Origin: Piscirickettsiaceae bacterium
GTDB taxonomy: Bacteria > Pseudomonadota > Gammaproteobacteria > Nitrosococcales > Methylophagaceae
Assembly (NCBI GenBank): GCA_013215825.1
Contig: JABSQN010000002.1
Span: forward strand, 165,350 to 229,349
Direction of reading: 5' to 3'
DNA: 64,000 bases
The notes under the pieces were generated by a model that saw only the letters and a list, made by a program, of their open reading frames with translations, did not search any database and was not told where the DNA came from. The translations under genes and the position numbers were made by a program. Below are positions 15,956 to 26,110 of the stretch, piece by piece (the stretch's first letter is position 1; every line of letters begins with the position of its first letter).

Positions 15956-16498
15956 ATGAAGTTGATTAATAACCTGCAATCTTATGGGCTGATTTCGATT
16001 CTTTTACACTGGATCATGGCGGTGCTTATTTTGGGATTGTTTGTGCTGGGAGAATATATGGTAGATCTTACTTATTATGATCCTTGGTATATAAAAGCAC
16101 CTAATTTTCATCGTAGTTTGGGTGTTGTTGTCGGATTCTTATTTATATGCCGTCTAATCTGGCGAATAAAGAGTATCAGGCCTAATGTAGAGGGAAAACA
16201 ATGGGAGAAATCTACAGCATTAGCTGTGCATCGCTTATTTTATGTATTAATTGCTATTATCTGCATTAGTGGCTATCTCATCACCACTGCAGATGGTCAA
16301 GGAGTTTCAATTTTCAACTGGTTCACCCTGCCTGCAACACTATATGGATTCAATAATCAGGAAGATATTGCTGGATTAGTCCATGAATGGTCAACACAGA
16401 TATTACTTATACTTGCGGCCCTACATGGCATTGCAGCCTTAAAACATCATTTTATAAACCGTGATTCAACTCTACGCCGTATGTTACGGCCAAAATAA
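15956..16498 (+). CDS. Cytochrome b561 family membrane protein
   Basis: This 180-aa protein has four membrane helices with paired histidines suited to hold two b haems: LLHWIMA in helix 1, FHRSLGV before helix 2, AVHRLFY in helix 3 and LHGIAALKHH in helix 4. Bacterial b561 proteins move electrons across the inner membrane, for example from quinol. I chose ATG 15956 because earlier in-frame codons have no conservation and overlap the LysR start. It precedes a yceI gene by 42 bp, a frequent pairing. Confidence 0.92.
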   Translation: MKLINNLQSYGLISILLHWIMAVLILGLFVLGEYMVDLTYYDPWYIKAPNFHRSLGVVVGFLFICRLIWRIKSIRPNVEGKQWEKSTALAVHRLFYVLIAIICISGYLITTADGQGVSIFNWFTLPATLYGFNNQEDIAGLVHEWSTQILLILAALHGIAALKHHFINRDSTLRRMLRPK

Positions 16499-16540
16499 AC
16501 ATCATATTTTCATTCAACATCACTTAAAAAGGTATTAACC

Positions 16541-17125
16541 ATGATTAAAAAACTACTCTTATCTCTGGCGCTAAGCTTAGGGCTTACTGCTGTTAATGTT
16601 CAAGCTGCTGAGCATTACACGATTGATACCAAAGGTATGCATGCCTTTGTAACCTTTAAGGTAAAACATTTGGGATACAGTTGGTTGGAAGGACGATTCA
16701 ATCAGTTTTCTGGCGATTTTGATTTTGATGAGGCTAACCCAAGTAATAACAAAGTCAATATCACTATTGATATTGGCAGTCTCGATAGTAATCATGCGGA
16801 ACGTGATAAACACTTACGTAGTGAACGTTTTTTTGATGCTAAGAAATTTTCCACAGCAACATTTTCCAGTACCAAATGGCAGGATTTAGGCGATGGTAAA
16901 GCTAATCTTACAGGGGACTTTACCTTGCGAGGTATTACGAAAGAAATCAATATCGCTGTTGACCAAATAGGTGCTGGTAAAGATCCGTGGGGTGGTTTTC
17001 GTCGCGGTTTTGTAGGCGTAACAACACTTCATTTATCTGACTATAATATGAAAGAAGCAGCAATGTTAGGTCCTGTTGCAGAGAATGTTCAACTTTGGTT
17101 ATCTATTGAAGGTATACGACAATAA
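16541..17125 (+). CDS. YceI family periplasmic protein
   Basis: A periplasmic lipocalin-like protein of 194 aa with a clear signal peptide (residues 1-22, cut after VQA). The mature part shows the YceI pattern: HAFVTFKVKHLG, then SGDFDFDE, LRSERFFDAKKFSTATF and a GDFTLRGITKEI strand. YceI proteins bind isoprenoid quinones or lipids in their barrel. Beside cytochrome b561 it probably works with a quinone pool or is base-stress responsive as in E. coli. Probably cotranscribed with the b561 gene. Confidence 0.93.
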   Translation: MIKKLLLSLALSLGLTAVNVQAAEHYTIDTKGMHAFVTFKVKHLGYSWLEGRFNQFSGDFDFDEANPSNNKVNITIDIGSLDSNHAERDKHLRSERFFDAKKFSTATFSSTKWQDLGDGKANLTGDFTLRGITKEINIAVDQIGAGKDPWGGFRRGFVGVTTLHLSDYNMKEAAMLGPVAENVQLWLSIEGIRQ

Positions 17126-17556
17126 AACTTTTAGCCTAGGACAGATCATTATCAGCCCATATTGTTTTATGTGACGCGGACTTAAACGCTGCTCTCATTC
17201 GCGTCAATCTTAAAACAAACACAATGGCGAATAAATCCATTTGGCTATGTGCCTGCATTGGGCTAGATAATGATTGAAGGCTCTGCTTTACTACAATGGT
17301 GATTTGAACGTTACCGATTGCAACAGTGGCAAAATCAACGCTACAGAGTGACATAAAGGAATAGGATAGGCAGTCAGGGATAGGCAGCCTATTCAATCCG
17401 ACACGTTCAGAACGTTCTCCTGCATTTTTAATAATGGGAGCCGTTGTATCTTAGAAAAGTGCATCGCCATCATAGATGGTTACGGCGATTATAATTTTTA
17501 GTGGTGAGAAAATTAACGTATCAGCACCCTCTTGACTATACTTTATTGCATTTTAT
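17126..17556. other. 431-bp gap between convergent genes
   Basis: A minus-strand frame of 86 codons is open here, but it lacks a ribosome-binding site, a recognisable family and normal codon pattern, so I do not call it. No repeat or terminator is convincing. A small direct repeat (GATAGGCAG twice near 17375) is present. Confidence 0.5.
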
Positions 17557-18180
17557 TTAATCGACTAATTCAATCTCAAGGCTATCAAGAAGCCTAATCG
17601 CTTCAAAACGACTAAATTTAGCTTTTTTAAGTATATTTTGATAGATGTCAATATCATAGTCAGTCGCTTCTGAAAAATCTGCACCAGATAAATTGGTGTT
17701 GGCAAAGATACTTCCTGATAGCTCGGTGTGTGTAAAATTTGAATTGCTAAAATCACCTTCTCGAAAATCAACATTATGTGCCTTACATTCTTCTAGAACT
17801 AAATCTTGCAGAGAAAGTCCATAAAATGAACTCTCATTGAGTATTGATTTATAAAACTTAATGGGTGAGGTAAATATTAATCCTGGCCATGCAGCTTGAG
17901 TCCAATTAATACCAATTAACTTTGAGTCTTTAAAACACACATCAGAAAATGTACTGTATTCCATTTTGACAATGCTCAAATTACAGTTAATAAATTCACA
18001 ATCAACAAAGTTACATCGTTTAAATGTAGCCTCACTAAAATTACATTTTTCGAATGTACAGCCATCGAACTCTTTTGAAGATATTTCTTGTCCAGAAAAA
18101 TCTAAATTTTTAAAGTTCTCTGACCAATATTCATCTTTCTCATCCAAATCCACCAAACTTCTCCGTTTAGTTAAAGTCAT
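17557..18180 (-). CDS. Pentapeptide repeat protein, McbG/Qnr-like
   Basis: A 207-aa protein made largely of A(D/N)LXX-type five-residue repeats that build a right-handed beta helix. It has two blocks (about residues 25-80 and 100-165) separated by a short break, and a non-repeat helical end (FEAIRLLDSLEIELVD). This two-block layout with a helical C-terminus resembles McbG and Qnr proteins, which mimic DNA and protect gyrase from microcin B17 or quinolones. Similarity is in architecture and scattered phrases, so gyrase protection is only a hypothesis. The gene stands alone. Confidence 0.88.
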   Translation of the reverse strand: MTLTKRRSLVDLDEKDEYWSENFKNLDFSGQEISSKEFDGCTFEKCNFSEATFKRCNFVDCEFINCNLSIVKMEYSTFSDVCFKDSKLIGINWTQAAWPGLIFTSPIKFYKSILNESSFYGLSLQDLVLEECKAHNVDFREGDFSNSNFTHTELSGSIFANTNLSGADFSEATDYDIDIYQNILKKAKFSRFEAIRLLDSLEIELVD

Positions 18181-18252
18181 AACAGTATGTTAGTTTAATA
18201 TTCCCTAGAGCATTATAGGCTATGGTTTGTTCTCTAAATTAATCAGTCTATT

Positions 18253-19521
18253 TTAGAACTTTACTTCAACTCGATATATATTATTGCTATGGGAGACCTT
18301 ATAAGACCAACCTAGTTTGTCTGCTAATTGTTTGGTGAGTTGGAGGCCTAGTCCAAAGCCAAGATCTGGATTGGGATCTTCTGTACTCGTAGGATTGATA
18401 ATGATAACGGTATTATTGGATTGCTGGATGCTGATTTGACCTTGTGTTGTATGCTGAAAAGCATTGCGTATAAGGTTGCCGAGAATAATACGAGCAGGTA
18501 TTTCCGCTAAGTATAGCGGATGACTTTGTGTTAATAATGTTAGGTCAATCACTTTATTATTAAGTAAATAGACCATTTCACTATTAGTTTGTTTGACTAG
18601 CAGTTCTAAATCCACTTCTTGTTTTGGCAACGGTTCAGTAATATCTCTACTCAGCCATAACAACGTTTCACTAAGGTGTTTCATGGTCAGGCTTGCACGA
18701 TCAATACGCTTAATAATTTGAGTCAGTTTGGACTCATTTAACGTGATTGAGGTGTGTTTTAATTTATTCAGTAATTCAATATTATTTCGAATAATGCTGA
18801 TAGGGGTGCGTAGTTCATGACTCGCATAACTAAGAAAGCGTTCTTCTCGTTTAAGGCTTTCTTGCACGGATGACAAACTGCACTGGATCACACGGGCCAT
18901 TTCATTAAGCTCGGGATAAGAGAAGTCAGGAATATCGTGTGTTAGAGAGTGGCTGTCTAGCTGATGTGTCCATTGATTAAGCTGATATACGGGCTGTGCG
19001 ATACGTTTGAGTAATAACCAGATAAAGAACGCGATGAGAAATAAAATACTCACACTGATGAAGAATAGTGTGTTCATACTTTCTTTTATATTTTTCACCA
19101 CAATTTCAGAGGCCAATTCCTTTGTCATTGATTGATATATAAAGAAGTCTTCATCGTCTATTTGTAGGCGCATGATAAAATGGATGACGTCAGGACGTTC
19201 AAACCAAGATGAAGTATCTATTTTATATAATACATTTACTCGCTGTGGCGGCTGTTCAAACTCTTTTCGTATGCTGTTAGGTAACTGTTGCCAGTCATAC
19301 GTTATGGTGTAGTGGTTAAAGTGTGTGACTGTATTTTGCGTGTTATTAGTACGAGAGTGTATGAATGAATAACCTGCTTTTTCGAGGTTTGAGGCAATAA
19401 TATTATCCATTCCGCGAAAGAAAAAATGAGCACTTAGAAAGGAGTAAGTGACAATAATCACCATCGCTAAAATTAAAAAGCTAATACTGATAAATAATTT
19501 AAGGCTAAGTTGACGTTTCAT
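18253..19521 (-). CDS. Sensor histidine kinase of the efflux operon
   Basis: A 422-aa membrane kinase. Two membrane segments (about residues 10-32 and 155-180) enclose a periplasmic sensor part, then come a HAMP-like linker, the phospho-acceptor box SHELRTPIS, the N box (LGNLIRNAFQHT) and a glycine-rich ATP lid (GFGLGLQLTKQL). ATG 19521 is chosen because the membrane segment follows directly; it overlaps the end of the response regulator by 17 bp. It is the last gene of a five-gene operon and should sense the pump's substrate or the damage it causes. Confidence 0.92.
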   Translation of the reverse strand: MKRQLSLKLFISISFLILAMVIIVTYSFLSAHFFFRGMDNIIASNLEKAGYSFIHSRTNNTQNTVTHFNHYTITYDWQQLPNSIRKEFEQPPQRVNVLYKIDTSSWFERPDVIHFIMRLQIDDEDFFIYQSMTKELASEIVVKNIKESMNTLFFISVSILFLIAFFIWLLLKRIAQPVYQLNQWTHQLDSHSLTHDIPDFSYPELNEMARVIQCSLSSVQESLKREERFLSYASHELRTPISIIRNNIELLNKLKHTSITLNESKLTQIIKRIDRASLTMKHLSETLLWLSRDITEPLPKQEVDLELLVKQTNSEMVYLLNNKVIDLTLLTQSHPLYLAEIPARIILGNLIRNAFQHTTQGQISIQQSNNTVIIINPTSTEDPNPDLGFGLGLQLTKQLADKLGWSYKVSHSNNIYRVEVKF

Positions 19522-20191
19522 TATTATCGTCTCGAAGGGCAAATCCATGACCCAGTACCGTATGAATTAAGGGTGAATTAAAAGGGGCATCAACCACTTT
19601 ACGTAAATTAAATAAGTGTACTTTTAAGCTATTGCTATCGGTGCCTTCCTCGCCCCAGATTGTCTCTTCTAGTTTTTGTCGGCTGACGACATTGGGCGAT
19701 GCTCGTAATAATGTTTCCAATAACTGCCATGACGTAGGGGATAATTTTAAAACTTTTCCTGCTCGAATGACTGTTTTTTCAGAAAGATTCATGCTCAGAT
19801 CAGTACATTGTAGTAATTGAACTTGGCCACTTCGGCGGCGTGACAAGGCTTGCACACGAATTACCAGCTCTTGTAATTCAAATGGTTTCACTAAATAGTC
19901 GTCAGTTCCGGCATGAAATCCTGCAATTTTATCTTTGAGTTGGTCGCGGGCGGTGAGCATCAATACCGGAATATCAATGCCTGCTTGACGCAGTTTTTCA
20001 CAAAGCGTTAAGCCATCTAATCTAGGCAAATTAAGATCAAGCAGGATCACATCATAAGGCTGTGATGTTGCTAGCGCTAAACCGCTCACGCCATTGCTAG
20101 CATGATCACATTGGATCGCTTCTAGCGATAGATAATCAATGACGGTATTGGCCAAGTCGAGATTATCTTCAATGAGTAAGGCCGTTATCAT
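19505..20191 (-). CDS. OmpR/PhoB-family response regulator of the efflux operon
   Basis: A 228-aa two-domain regulator. The receiver domain has the phosphorylated Asp52 in LLDLNLP, acidic residues near 8-9 and the conserved Lys in YLVKPF; a winged-helix DNA-binding domain occupies residues 130-225. Its start codon overlaps the stop of the RND gene. The likely target is the operon's own promoter, where two GGTTAA repeats 11 bp apart lie at 25940-25956. Confidence 0.94.
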   Translation of the reverse strand: MITALLIEDNLDLANTVIDYLSLEAIQCDHASNGVSGLALATSQPYDVILLDLNLPRLDGLTLCEKLRQAGIDIPVLMLTARDQLKDKIAGFHAGTDDYLVKPFELQELVIRVQALSRRRSGQVQLLQCTDLSMNLSEKTVIRAGKVLKLSPTSWQLLETLLRASPNVVSRQKLEETIWGEEGTDSNSLKVHLFNLRKVVDAPFNSPLIHTVLGHGFALRDDNNETST

Positions 20192-23100
20192 TATGCGCGT
20201 GATTCCTCAGTAGATAGCTTTTCTGACGTAACTAATTTTTTAAAAAAGTGTTGGGCATCAATTTGAATCAACACTAAACTCGGCACTAGAATTAAGGTGA
20301 TAAAGGTGGCAAACATAATGCCATAACCTAATGATACCGCAGCGGGGATTAAAAATTGAGCTTGATGTGATGTTTCTCCTAGCAAGGGCAATAATCCTGC
20401 AAAAGTTGTTACTGATGTCAGTAAAACAGCGCGTAATCTACCTCGACACGCAATGCTAATGGCTTCTTTAGCATTGCCTACTTCACTTCTTATATCGTTA
20501 AAACGTGCCACTAATAAAAGACTGTCGTTCACCACCACTCCGCTTAACGCAATAATACCGTTTAATGACAAAATACCCAATGGCAGATCATAGATCCAAT
20601 GACCAATAATGGCGCCAACGATACCAAAGGGGATTGCCACCATAATAATGACCGGCTGAAAGTAGGACTTCAACGGAATGGCTAGCAACATATAAATGAC
20701 TAATAAGGCCAAGATAAACATTTGTACCATAGAAGATTGCGTTTCAGCTTGTTGTTCAGCTTCACCACCAAAGTGTATGCCTAAGCTAGGATATTGACTG
20801 GTAATGTTAGGTACTATTTCACGTTGAATAAGTGCCACGAGTTCAGTGGATGAAATAGCTTCTTTATCCACATCTGCTGAAATATAGACCGCACGCTTAC
20901 CATTGATACGGGTAATTGAATCTTGGGTATAACCATAACTGACAGTGGCTACGGATGATAAAGGCACTACCTTGCCATCGGCTGTTCTTATATGGGCATT
21001 GATAACATCGGTCGGGTTCTGTCGATCTTTTTCTGGATAACGCACTTTGACTTCTATTTCATCACTATTACGTTGAAATCGTTGCACAACTTGACCATTA
21101 AAGGCTTGTAACACTTGTGCGGCTAACATATCCGTGGTTAATCCCATGGCGCGACCTTGCTGATTTAGTGCTATGTGTAGCTGTGGTTGGCTGGGCTCGA
21201 GATTATCATTAATGCCACTGACGGCAGGGATTTTAAGTAATGCTCGCTTAAATTCTTCGCCTGCACGGATTAATATTTCATCATCATCAGCTCGTAGTTC
21301 AATACGTAAAGCATCGGACATATGGCGTGCATTTTGTATGCTTAATGTGCGTGCACCTTCTGGCAAGCCCGTTAGTTTCTGCCAATGACGGGTAAAGGTA
21401 TTCGAGTCATACGGCGCTTGTTTATCTAGCTCAATTTGGACTTTGCCAGCTTGATCAGAAGATGTGAGAATTTGAATATTACGAATACCTGAGTCTGCTT
21501 CACCACGAAGCGCTCGATCGGTTTGATAGGCTTTTTGTTCGATCAAATTTAAGCTGGCATGTGTTTGACCAAAACTAACATCTTTATTCATAGTAAGCGT
21601 TGCACGTACCGTATCACCCGGAATGGAGGGGAAGAAACTAATACGAATAACACCGGTCATCGGCAAGCTGATGATAAAAATAAATAAGGCTAAAAATAAG
21701 ATAACAATGGCATAGCGGTATTGAATAGCGGCCGTAATTGTGGGGCGATATATACGCTCAGAGAACCATTCGAAACTGTCCTCGGCAATGACTTTTTGAA
21801 ACTTACGCCATGTATTGCTAATAATGTTGCCATCTCGTTTACGACGTGTATTTAGGTGTGCTAAGTGAGCAGGTAAAATGAGTTTAGATTCAATGATCGA
21901 TAAGATGAGTGCGGTACCCACGATGGCGGCAAATTGAGCATAAAGGTGGCCTAAACCGCCACTAACTTGGGACAAGGCTACAAAAGCTGCGACCGTTGTT
22001 AATACACCAAATAAGGTGGGGATCGCTACGTGCATGGTGCCTTTGATGGTATTGCTAATGGTATCCCCTCCCTTTTCCCTAGTGCTGTAAATGCTCTCGC
22101 CTACCACCACGGCATCATCTACTACAATTCCGAGTGCTAATAAAAAGCCAAAGGTAGTAAATTCATTAAGTGATAAACCTAAAAAACGGTCTCCCATAAA
22201 GAATAAGGTGCCAAAGAAAACAAATGGCAGTCCCATCGCCACCCAAAATGCGACGGTGATGTTAAGAAATAAGGCTAACAGGATAAAGACTAAGATAATC
22301 CCTGTGCCGGCATTTTTCATTAGCAGTTGTAAGCGGTCATCAATACGGGTGCTACGGTCATACCAGGTTGCTATTTCCATACCTTGTGGCAGTTTGCTAG
22401 CATCAACCCATGCATCAACAATATGTCGTGCAGCATCAACAGAATCACTGATATCATCAAGCCCCGTGGTAATCACTTCAATGGCAATGCTTTCTTTACC
22501 TTGAAAACGGGATAATGAGGAAGTTTCGTCATCATAGCTATCATTGATAATGGCGATATCACCAAGCGTAATATATTGACCTTGTTGATTGGTGAGTAAA
22601 GGAATATCGGCAAAATCTTGTTTTAAATAGGCTTGCTCTGACGCTTTCAGTTGGAGATAAATATTTTCGTTTTTTAATACCGCTGTCATGGTATTCGATG
22701 AGCCAGCGTTAATGGCATTTTCTACATCTGTTAATGATAGGCCGTAAGCCTGTAATTGACCTTCGTCTATTTCAATCGCCATCATCGGATCTAACCAACC
22801 GGAGATAGCAACACTGCCAATATCATTGTCGTCCAATAAATCATTTTTTAATTGGTTCGCCACATATTGCATGCTGTGACGATCTGATTCGCCATAGATC
22901 TGTATCCATAAAGCATGTTCTTTACGAATGGCTTTTTCGATAATGGGTTTCTTAGCATCGGCAGGGAACGTTGAGATGGCATCTATTTTTGTTTTGACAT
23001 CGCTTAACAGCTGATCGAGATCGTAGTCAGATTGTTTTTCAACGGTGACCGTTATCCCTCTACCGGTAGAGGTGCTGGTGATGTTCTTGATGCCAATAAC

Positions 23101-23340
23101 ATCTTCTAATTGATCTTCAATCTTAATGGCTATGCCTTCTTCAGACTGTTGGGCTGAACCACTGGTATAAGCGACGGAAATACTGATATTGTCAGGTTCG
23201 CGACTAGGAAAGGCTTCTTTTCGCAGAGAACCCAATTCAAACATACCCAGTAAAATGACCAGTAGCATTAATAAATTGGCGGCAACAGGATTATGAGCAA
23301 ACCAAGCAATAATACCGCCAGTAGCGTTGGATTTATTCAT
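20191..23340 (-). CDS. RND-family efflux pump inner-membrane transporter
   Basis: This 1049-aa transporter belongs to the AcrB/HAE superfamily: one N-terminal membrane helix, a large periplasmic loop, a six-helix bundle, a second loop and a last bundle. It starts with WFAHNPVAANLLML, typical of the subgroup of RND pumps with a separate acidic-residue pattern, and shows GIVVDDAVVVGE and SGVVVNDSLLLV in helices 4 and 10, where proton-relay residues sit. It overlaps the membrane-fusion gene by 8 bp and the regulator by one base. Substrate unknown; multidrug or biocide export is likely. Confidence 0.95.
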   Translation of the reverse strand: MNKSNATGGIIAWFAHNPVAANLLMLLVILLGMFELGSLRKEAFPSREPDNISISVAYTSGSAQQSEEGIAIKIEDQLEDVIGIKNITSTSTGRGITVTVEKQSDYDLDQLLSDVKTKIDAISTFPADAKKPIIEKAIRKEHALWIQIYGESDRHSMQYVANQLKNDLLDDNDIGSVAISGWLDPMMAIEIDEGQLQAYGLSLTDVENAINAGSSNTMTAVLKNENIYLQLKASEQAYLKQDFADIPLLTNQQGQYITLGDIAIINDSYDDETSSLSRFQGKESIAIEVITTGLDDISDSVDAARHIVDAWVDASKLPQGMEIATWYDRSTRIDDRLQLLMKNAGTGIILVFILLALFLNITVAFWVAMGLPFVFFGTLFFMGDRFLGLSLNEFTTFGFLLALGIVVDDAVVVGESIYSTREKGGDTISNTIKGTMHVAIPTLFGVLTTVAAFVALSQVSGGLGHLYAQFAAIVGTALILSIIESKLILPAHLAHLNTRRKRDGNIISNTWRKFQKVIAEDSFEWFSERIYRPTITAAIQYRYAIVILFLALFIFIISLPMTGVIRISFFPSIPGDTVRATLTMNKDVSFGQTHASLNLIEQKAYQTDRALRGEADSGIRNIQILTSSDQAGKVQIELDKQAPYDSNTFTRHWQKLTGLPEGARTLSIQNARHMSDALRIELRADDDEILIRAGEEFKRALLKIPAVSGINDNLEPSQPQLHIALNQQGRAMGLTTDMLAAQVLQAFNGQVVQRFQRNSDEIEVKVRYPEKDRQNPTDVINAHIRTADGKVVPLSSVATVSYGYTQDSITRINGKRAVYISADVDKEAISSTELVALIQREIVPNITSQYPSLGIHFGGEAEQQAETQSSMVQMFILALLVIYMLLAIPLKSYFQPVIIMVAIPFGIVGAIIGHWIYDLPLGILSLNGIIALSGVVVNDSLLLVARFNDIRSEVGNAKEAISIACRGRLRAVLLTSVTTFAGLLPLLGETSHQAQFLIPAAVSLGYGIMFATFITLILVPSLVLIQIDAQHFFKKLVTSEKLSTEESRA

Positions 23341-24502
23341 TGATGTGATCCTCAGTAGGGTTCACATACATACCTTCAATATAGCTATTAAGGGGGTGAC
23401 TTAAAATAGATAGCGTCTGGTTTTCCAGATCGGCCGGAGCGGGAATGAAAATATTCCCACTGTGAGCAAACAGAGGATTAGCAATGATTTTGGCTAAGGT
23501 ATTGTCGGCAGTGACATACCAAATCTCACCGCGCTGGCTTAATGAAGAACTAGGCAGCTTCCACACGTTATCAATTAATTTGCCTTGCAAGCTTACTTCA
23601 ACAAAGGTGCCAGCAAAAACAGCAGGTTGCTGTGCCAGTGGTTTATCAATGCTAATAACTAAGGCGCGTTGCCGCGTTTCCACATCAATATGTTGGTGGC
23701 TACGCAATACTTGGCCTTGCCACGTTTGCTTATTTTCAACATTCCTAAGGCTGACCTTAAGCGGTGTTTCTAGTTGAGAAAAATTGGGTAAATTTTGCCA
23801 GTCTTGACTGGATAAAGGCACGGCAACTTCTAGGCGGTCAACACTATAGAGGGAGGCAACATCATGACCAGTTTGTAAAAAGCTACCCGCTGATACGTTT
23901 CTAGCGGTAATTAATGCATCAAAAGGTGCGGTAATTGTTGTTTGGCGAACATCTTTTTTTGCACGGGTTAATGTCGCTTGGGCATAACGTAATTTGGCTT
24001 TTGCTGCTAATAGCTGAGGTTGTCGCAATACCAACTCAGAATCGGGTTGCCCCGGCAATGCCGATGCTTGCCACTCGGCTTTGGCACGAATAGCTTGTCT
24101 TTCTTCTTCAAGCAAGGCTAATGTTGCCTCAGCAACATTATTTTCAGCTTCTTTCAAAGCGGCTAGATATTCGCTTTGTTCCAATTTAATGAGCCAGTCG
24201 CCTTTCTTTATCGTGTTGCCGACTTCAAATTGTTTTGAAATATGTTCTATTTGACCATTCACCTGAGCACTAAGTGTCAGACTGAAATGAGGAGTGAGCT
24301 CTCCAAAGCCAGATACGTGAGCGGCATAACTGTCAGCGCTTATGTTTATAACGCTGACATTGGGGCGTTGTGGTGCTTCCTTACGCATGGGCATAGGACG
24401 CTGTTCATGTTCTTCTATAGCGTTATTACTGTAGATAAATATCAGCACTAAAACAGCAATAGCAGCCAAAGAAAAAAGCCATTGTGAGGAATGTTTGGTC
24501 AT
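23333..24502 (-). CDS. Efflux pump periplasmic adaptor (membrane fusion protein)
   Basis: A 389-aa adaptor that links the RND transporter to the outer-membrane channel. It has an N-terminal membrane anchor (about residues 9-26), two lipoyl half-motifs (VNGQIEHISKQFEVGNTIKKGD and TITAPFDALI-type) flanking a coiled hairpin (about 105-175), then beta-barrel and membrane-proximal domains. It overlaps its neighbours by 4 and 8 bp, so the whole operon is translationally coupled. Confidence 0.94.
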   Translation of the reverse strand: MTKHSSQWLFSLAAIAVLVLIFIYSNNAIEEHEQRPMPMRKEAPQRPNVSVINISADSYAAHVSGFGELTPHFSLTLSAQVNGQIEHISKQFEVGNTIKKGDWLIKLEQSEYLAALKEAENNVAEATLALLEEERQAIRAKAEWQASALPGQPDSELVLRQPQLLAAKAKLRYAQATLTRAKKDVRQTTITAPFDALITARNVSAGSFLQTGHDVASLYSVDRLEVAVPLSSQDWQNLPNFSQLETPLKVSLRNVENKQTWQGQVLRSHQHIDVETRQRALVISIDKPLAQQPAVFAGTFVEVSLQGKLIDNVWKLPSSSLSQRGEIWYVTADNTLAKIIANPLFAHSGNIFIPAPADLENQTLSILSHPLNSYIEGMYVNPTEDHINE

Positions 24503-25860
24503 GGTGACATCTCCAGTCCCAAGGCAAGCGCAAGGGTAATGCGGTTAGCAAGCAAGTTATATTGCGTGGTATTGAGTTGCGACTCTAAATCATAAGTCTG
24601 TTGCTGTACGGCAAGTAAATCGAGAATATCGACTAAACCGGTACGGTAATTTTGTTGATACTGTACGAGATTGTTTTTGGCACTGGCTAAGGCGGTTTCA
24701 ATATAGTAATTTTGCGTCTGTAATGACTGTTCTTGGCCAATGGCATTTTCAACTTCGCTGACAGCGGTCAACAACGTATCACGATAAGATTGGTAACTTA
24801 GCGCTGTTTCTAATTCAAAAATTTCAGCTGTCGCACGTAATTCGCCCCCTTGATATAAAGGTGCCGTTAATTGACCTAATAAAGACCAAATTGGTGAGAC
24901 AAATAATGCCTCACGAGGCGATGAGGCGATATCTTCTAACATGGCTTCGATGCTTAATGACGGTAACAGGTCTTTATAGGCAGCCTTTGAATTTAAAGTA
25001 GATGACTCAATCGCTAAGTAAGCGGCCTTTAAATCAGGCCGTCTGGCTAAGGTTTGTGCTGGTAAACCGCTGACTGCTAGCTCAACGTCAGGAAACTGTT
25101 CTGGAATGGTCAGGTCCATATTTGAAATTTGGCCGACGAGGGTTTTTAATGCGCGATTCTGCTGCTGAAAAAGCTCTTGATTGAAGGCTAAATTAGCTTG
25201 TTCTGAAGCGAGAGAACTACGTGCACTGTCTAAATCTTCTAGTTGGCCGATGCCGTTACGGTAGCGGTGTAATATAAAAATTTCATTTTGTTGTAGAGCA
25301 TCAACGCGTTGTTGTTGAATATCGATATCACGTTGTTGAGCAATTAAGTTTAACCATGACTGCATAATGTTAGCAGCGAGACTATCGTGTGCAGACTGCA
25401 ATAACATTTCTTGTTCTGCTATGTCTAAGCTTGCAGCCTGGCTTAGGTCGTCAAGTTTTCCCCAAAGATCGACTTGCCAACTAATGCTTAATGAACTGCT
25501 ATAACGGTCGTCTGAATCTTCTTGTTTTGTAACATTAAATCCGGCATTGACATGAGGGCGTTGTGTTGCCGAGGTTTGTTGTAATTGGGCGCGACGAATA
25601 TCAAGTGTAATAAGTGTTTGCTGCAAACTAGGATTATCAGCAAAGGCCTGTTGCAATAATTGGTCAACTTGAGGCGAAGTAAATAAGTCGTTTAGATGCA
25701 TCACTTGGCTGGTGTTTTCTAAAGATTGCCAATCCGATACTTGAGCCAGATCATGCTGTGGTTGATCGAGATAGTCTTGTTTGGGTGAAAAAGCCGTGCA
25801 GGCGCTTAACAGTAAAAAACTAAACGGCAAACTTCGTTTTAGAAATGCTCTCCCTTTCAT
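24499..25860 (-). CDS. TolC-family outer membrane efflux lipoprotein
   Basis: A 453-aa outer-membrane channel subunit, the first gene of the pump operon. The N-terminus is a lipoprotein signal with lipobox LLSAC (Cys about residue 21). Long coiled helices typical of OprM/NodT-type proteins follow, with the RRPDLKAAYLAIESS motif near residue 275. Together with the adaptor and transporter it makes a complete tripartite pump through both membranes. Confidence 0.94.
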   Translation of the reverse strand: MKGRAFLKRSLPFSFLLLSACTAFSPKQDYLDQPQHDLAQVSDWQSLENTSQVMHLNDLFTSPQVDQLLQQAFADNPSLQQTLITLDIRRAQLQQTSATQRPHVNAGFNVTKQEDSDDRYSSSLSISWQVDLWGKLDDLSQAASLDIAEQEMLLQSAHDSLAANIMQSWLNLIAQQRDIDIQQQRVDALQQNEIFILHRYRNGIGQLEDLDSARSSLASEQANLAFNQELFQQQNRALKTLVGQISNMDLTIPEQFPDVELAVSGLPAQTLARRPDLKAAYLAIESSTLNSKAAYKDLLPSLSIEAMLEDIASSPREALFVSPIWSLLGQLTAPLYQGGELRATAEIFELETALSYQSYRDTLLTAVSEVENAIGQEQSLQTQNYYIETALASAKNNLVQYQQNYRTGLVDILDLLAVQQQTYDLESQLNTTQYNLLANRITLALALGLEMSP

Positions 25861-25939
25861 ATTGTCGTTGCTCCAAAATATTAGTTCGGGAGCGAAATAG
25901 AAATGGCTCCAAATAGTAATTGAAGCCTATCAAAGACAG

Positions 25940-25956
25940 GGTTAATGCTAGGTTAA
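25940..25956 (-). promoter_or_regulatory. Direct repeat, probable OmpR-family operator
   Basis: GGTTAATGCTAGGTTAA contains two GGTTAA copies with an 11-bp period, the spacing used by dimers of PhoB/PmrA/CusR-like regulators. It lies about 80 bp before the outer-membrane channel gene, whose operon encodes such a regulator, so autoregulation is likely. Confidence 0.6.
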
Positions 25957-26110
25957 AGTATTCAGGATAGCTTGCATTTGCTTACTGGCCGTTTGGGTTT
26001 TGGTGACATTTTAGTGGTTGTTGTAGAAAAAATAATCGTATCGGGAAGGTTCTGCGATATCGTTATATCCTTGTATCGAAAGTGATTTATCGTATCAATC
26101 TACTACATCA

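Noticed and set aside
17136..17396. Minus-strand open frame of 86 codons
   Set aside because: No ribosome-binding site, no family pattern and odd composition; overlaps a region with short direct repeats.
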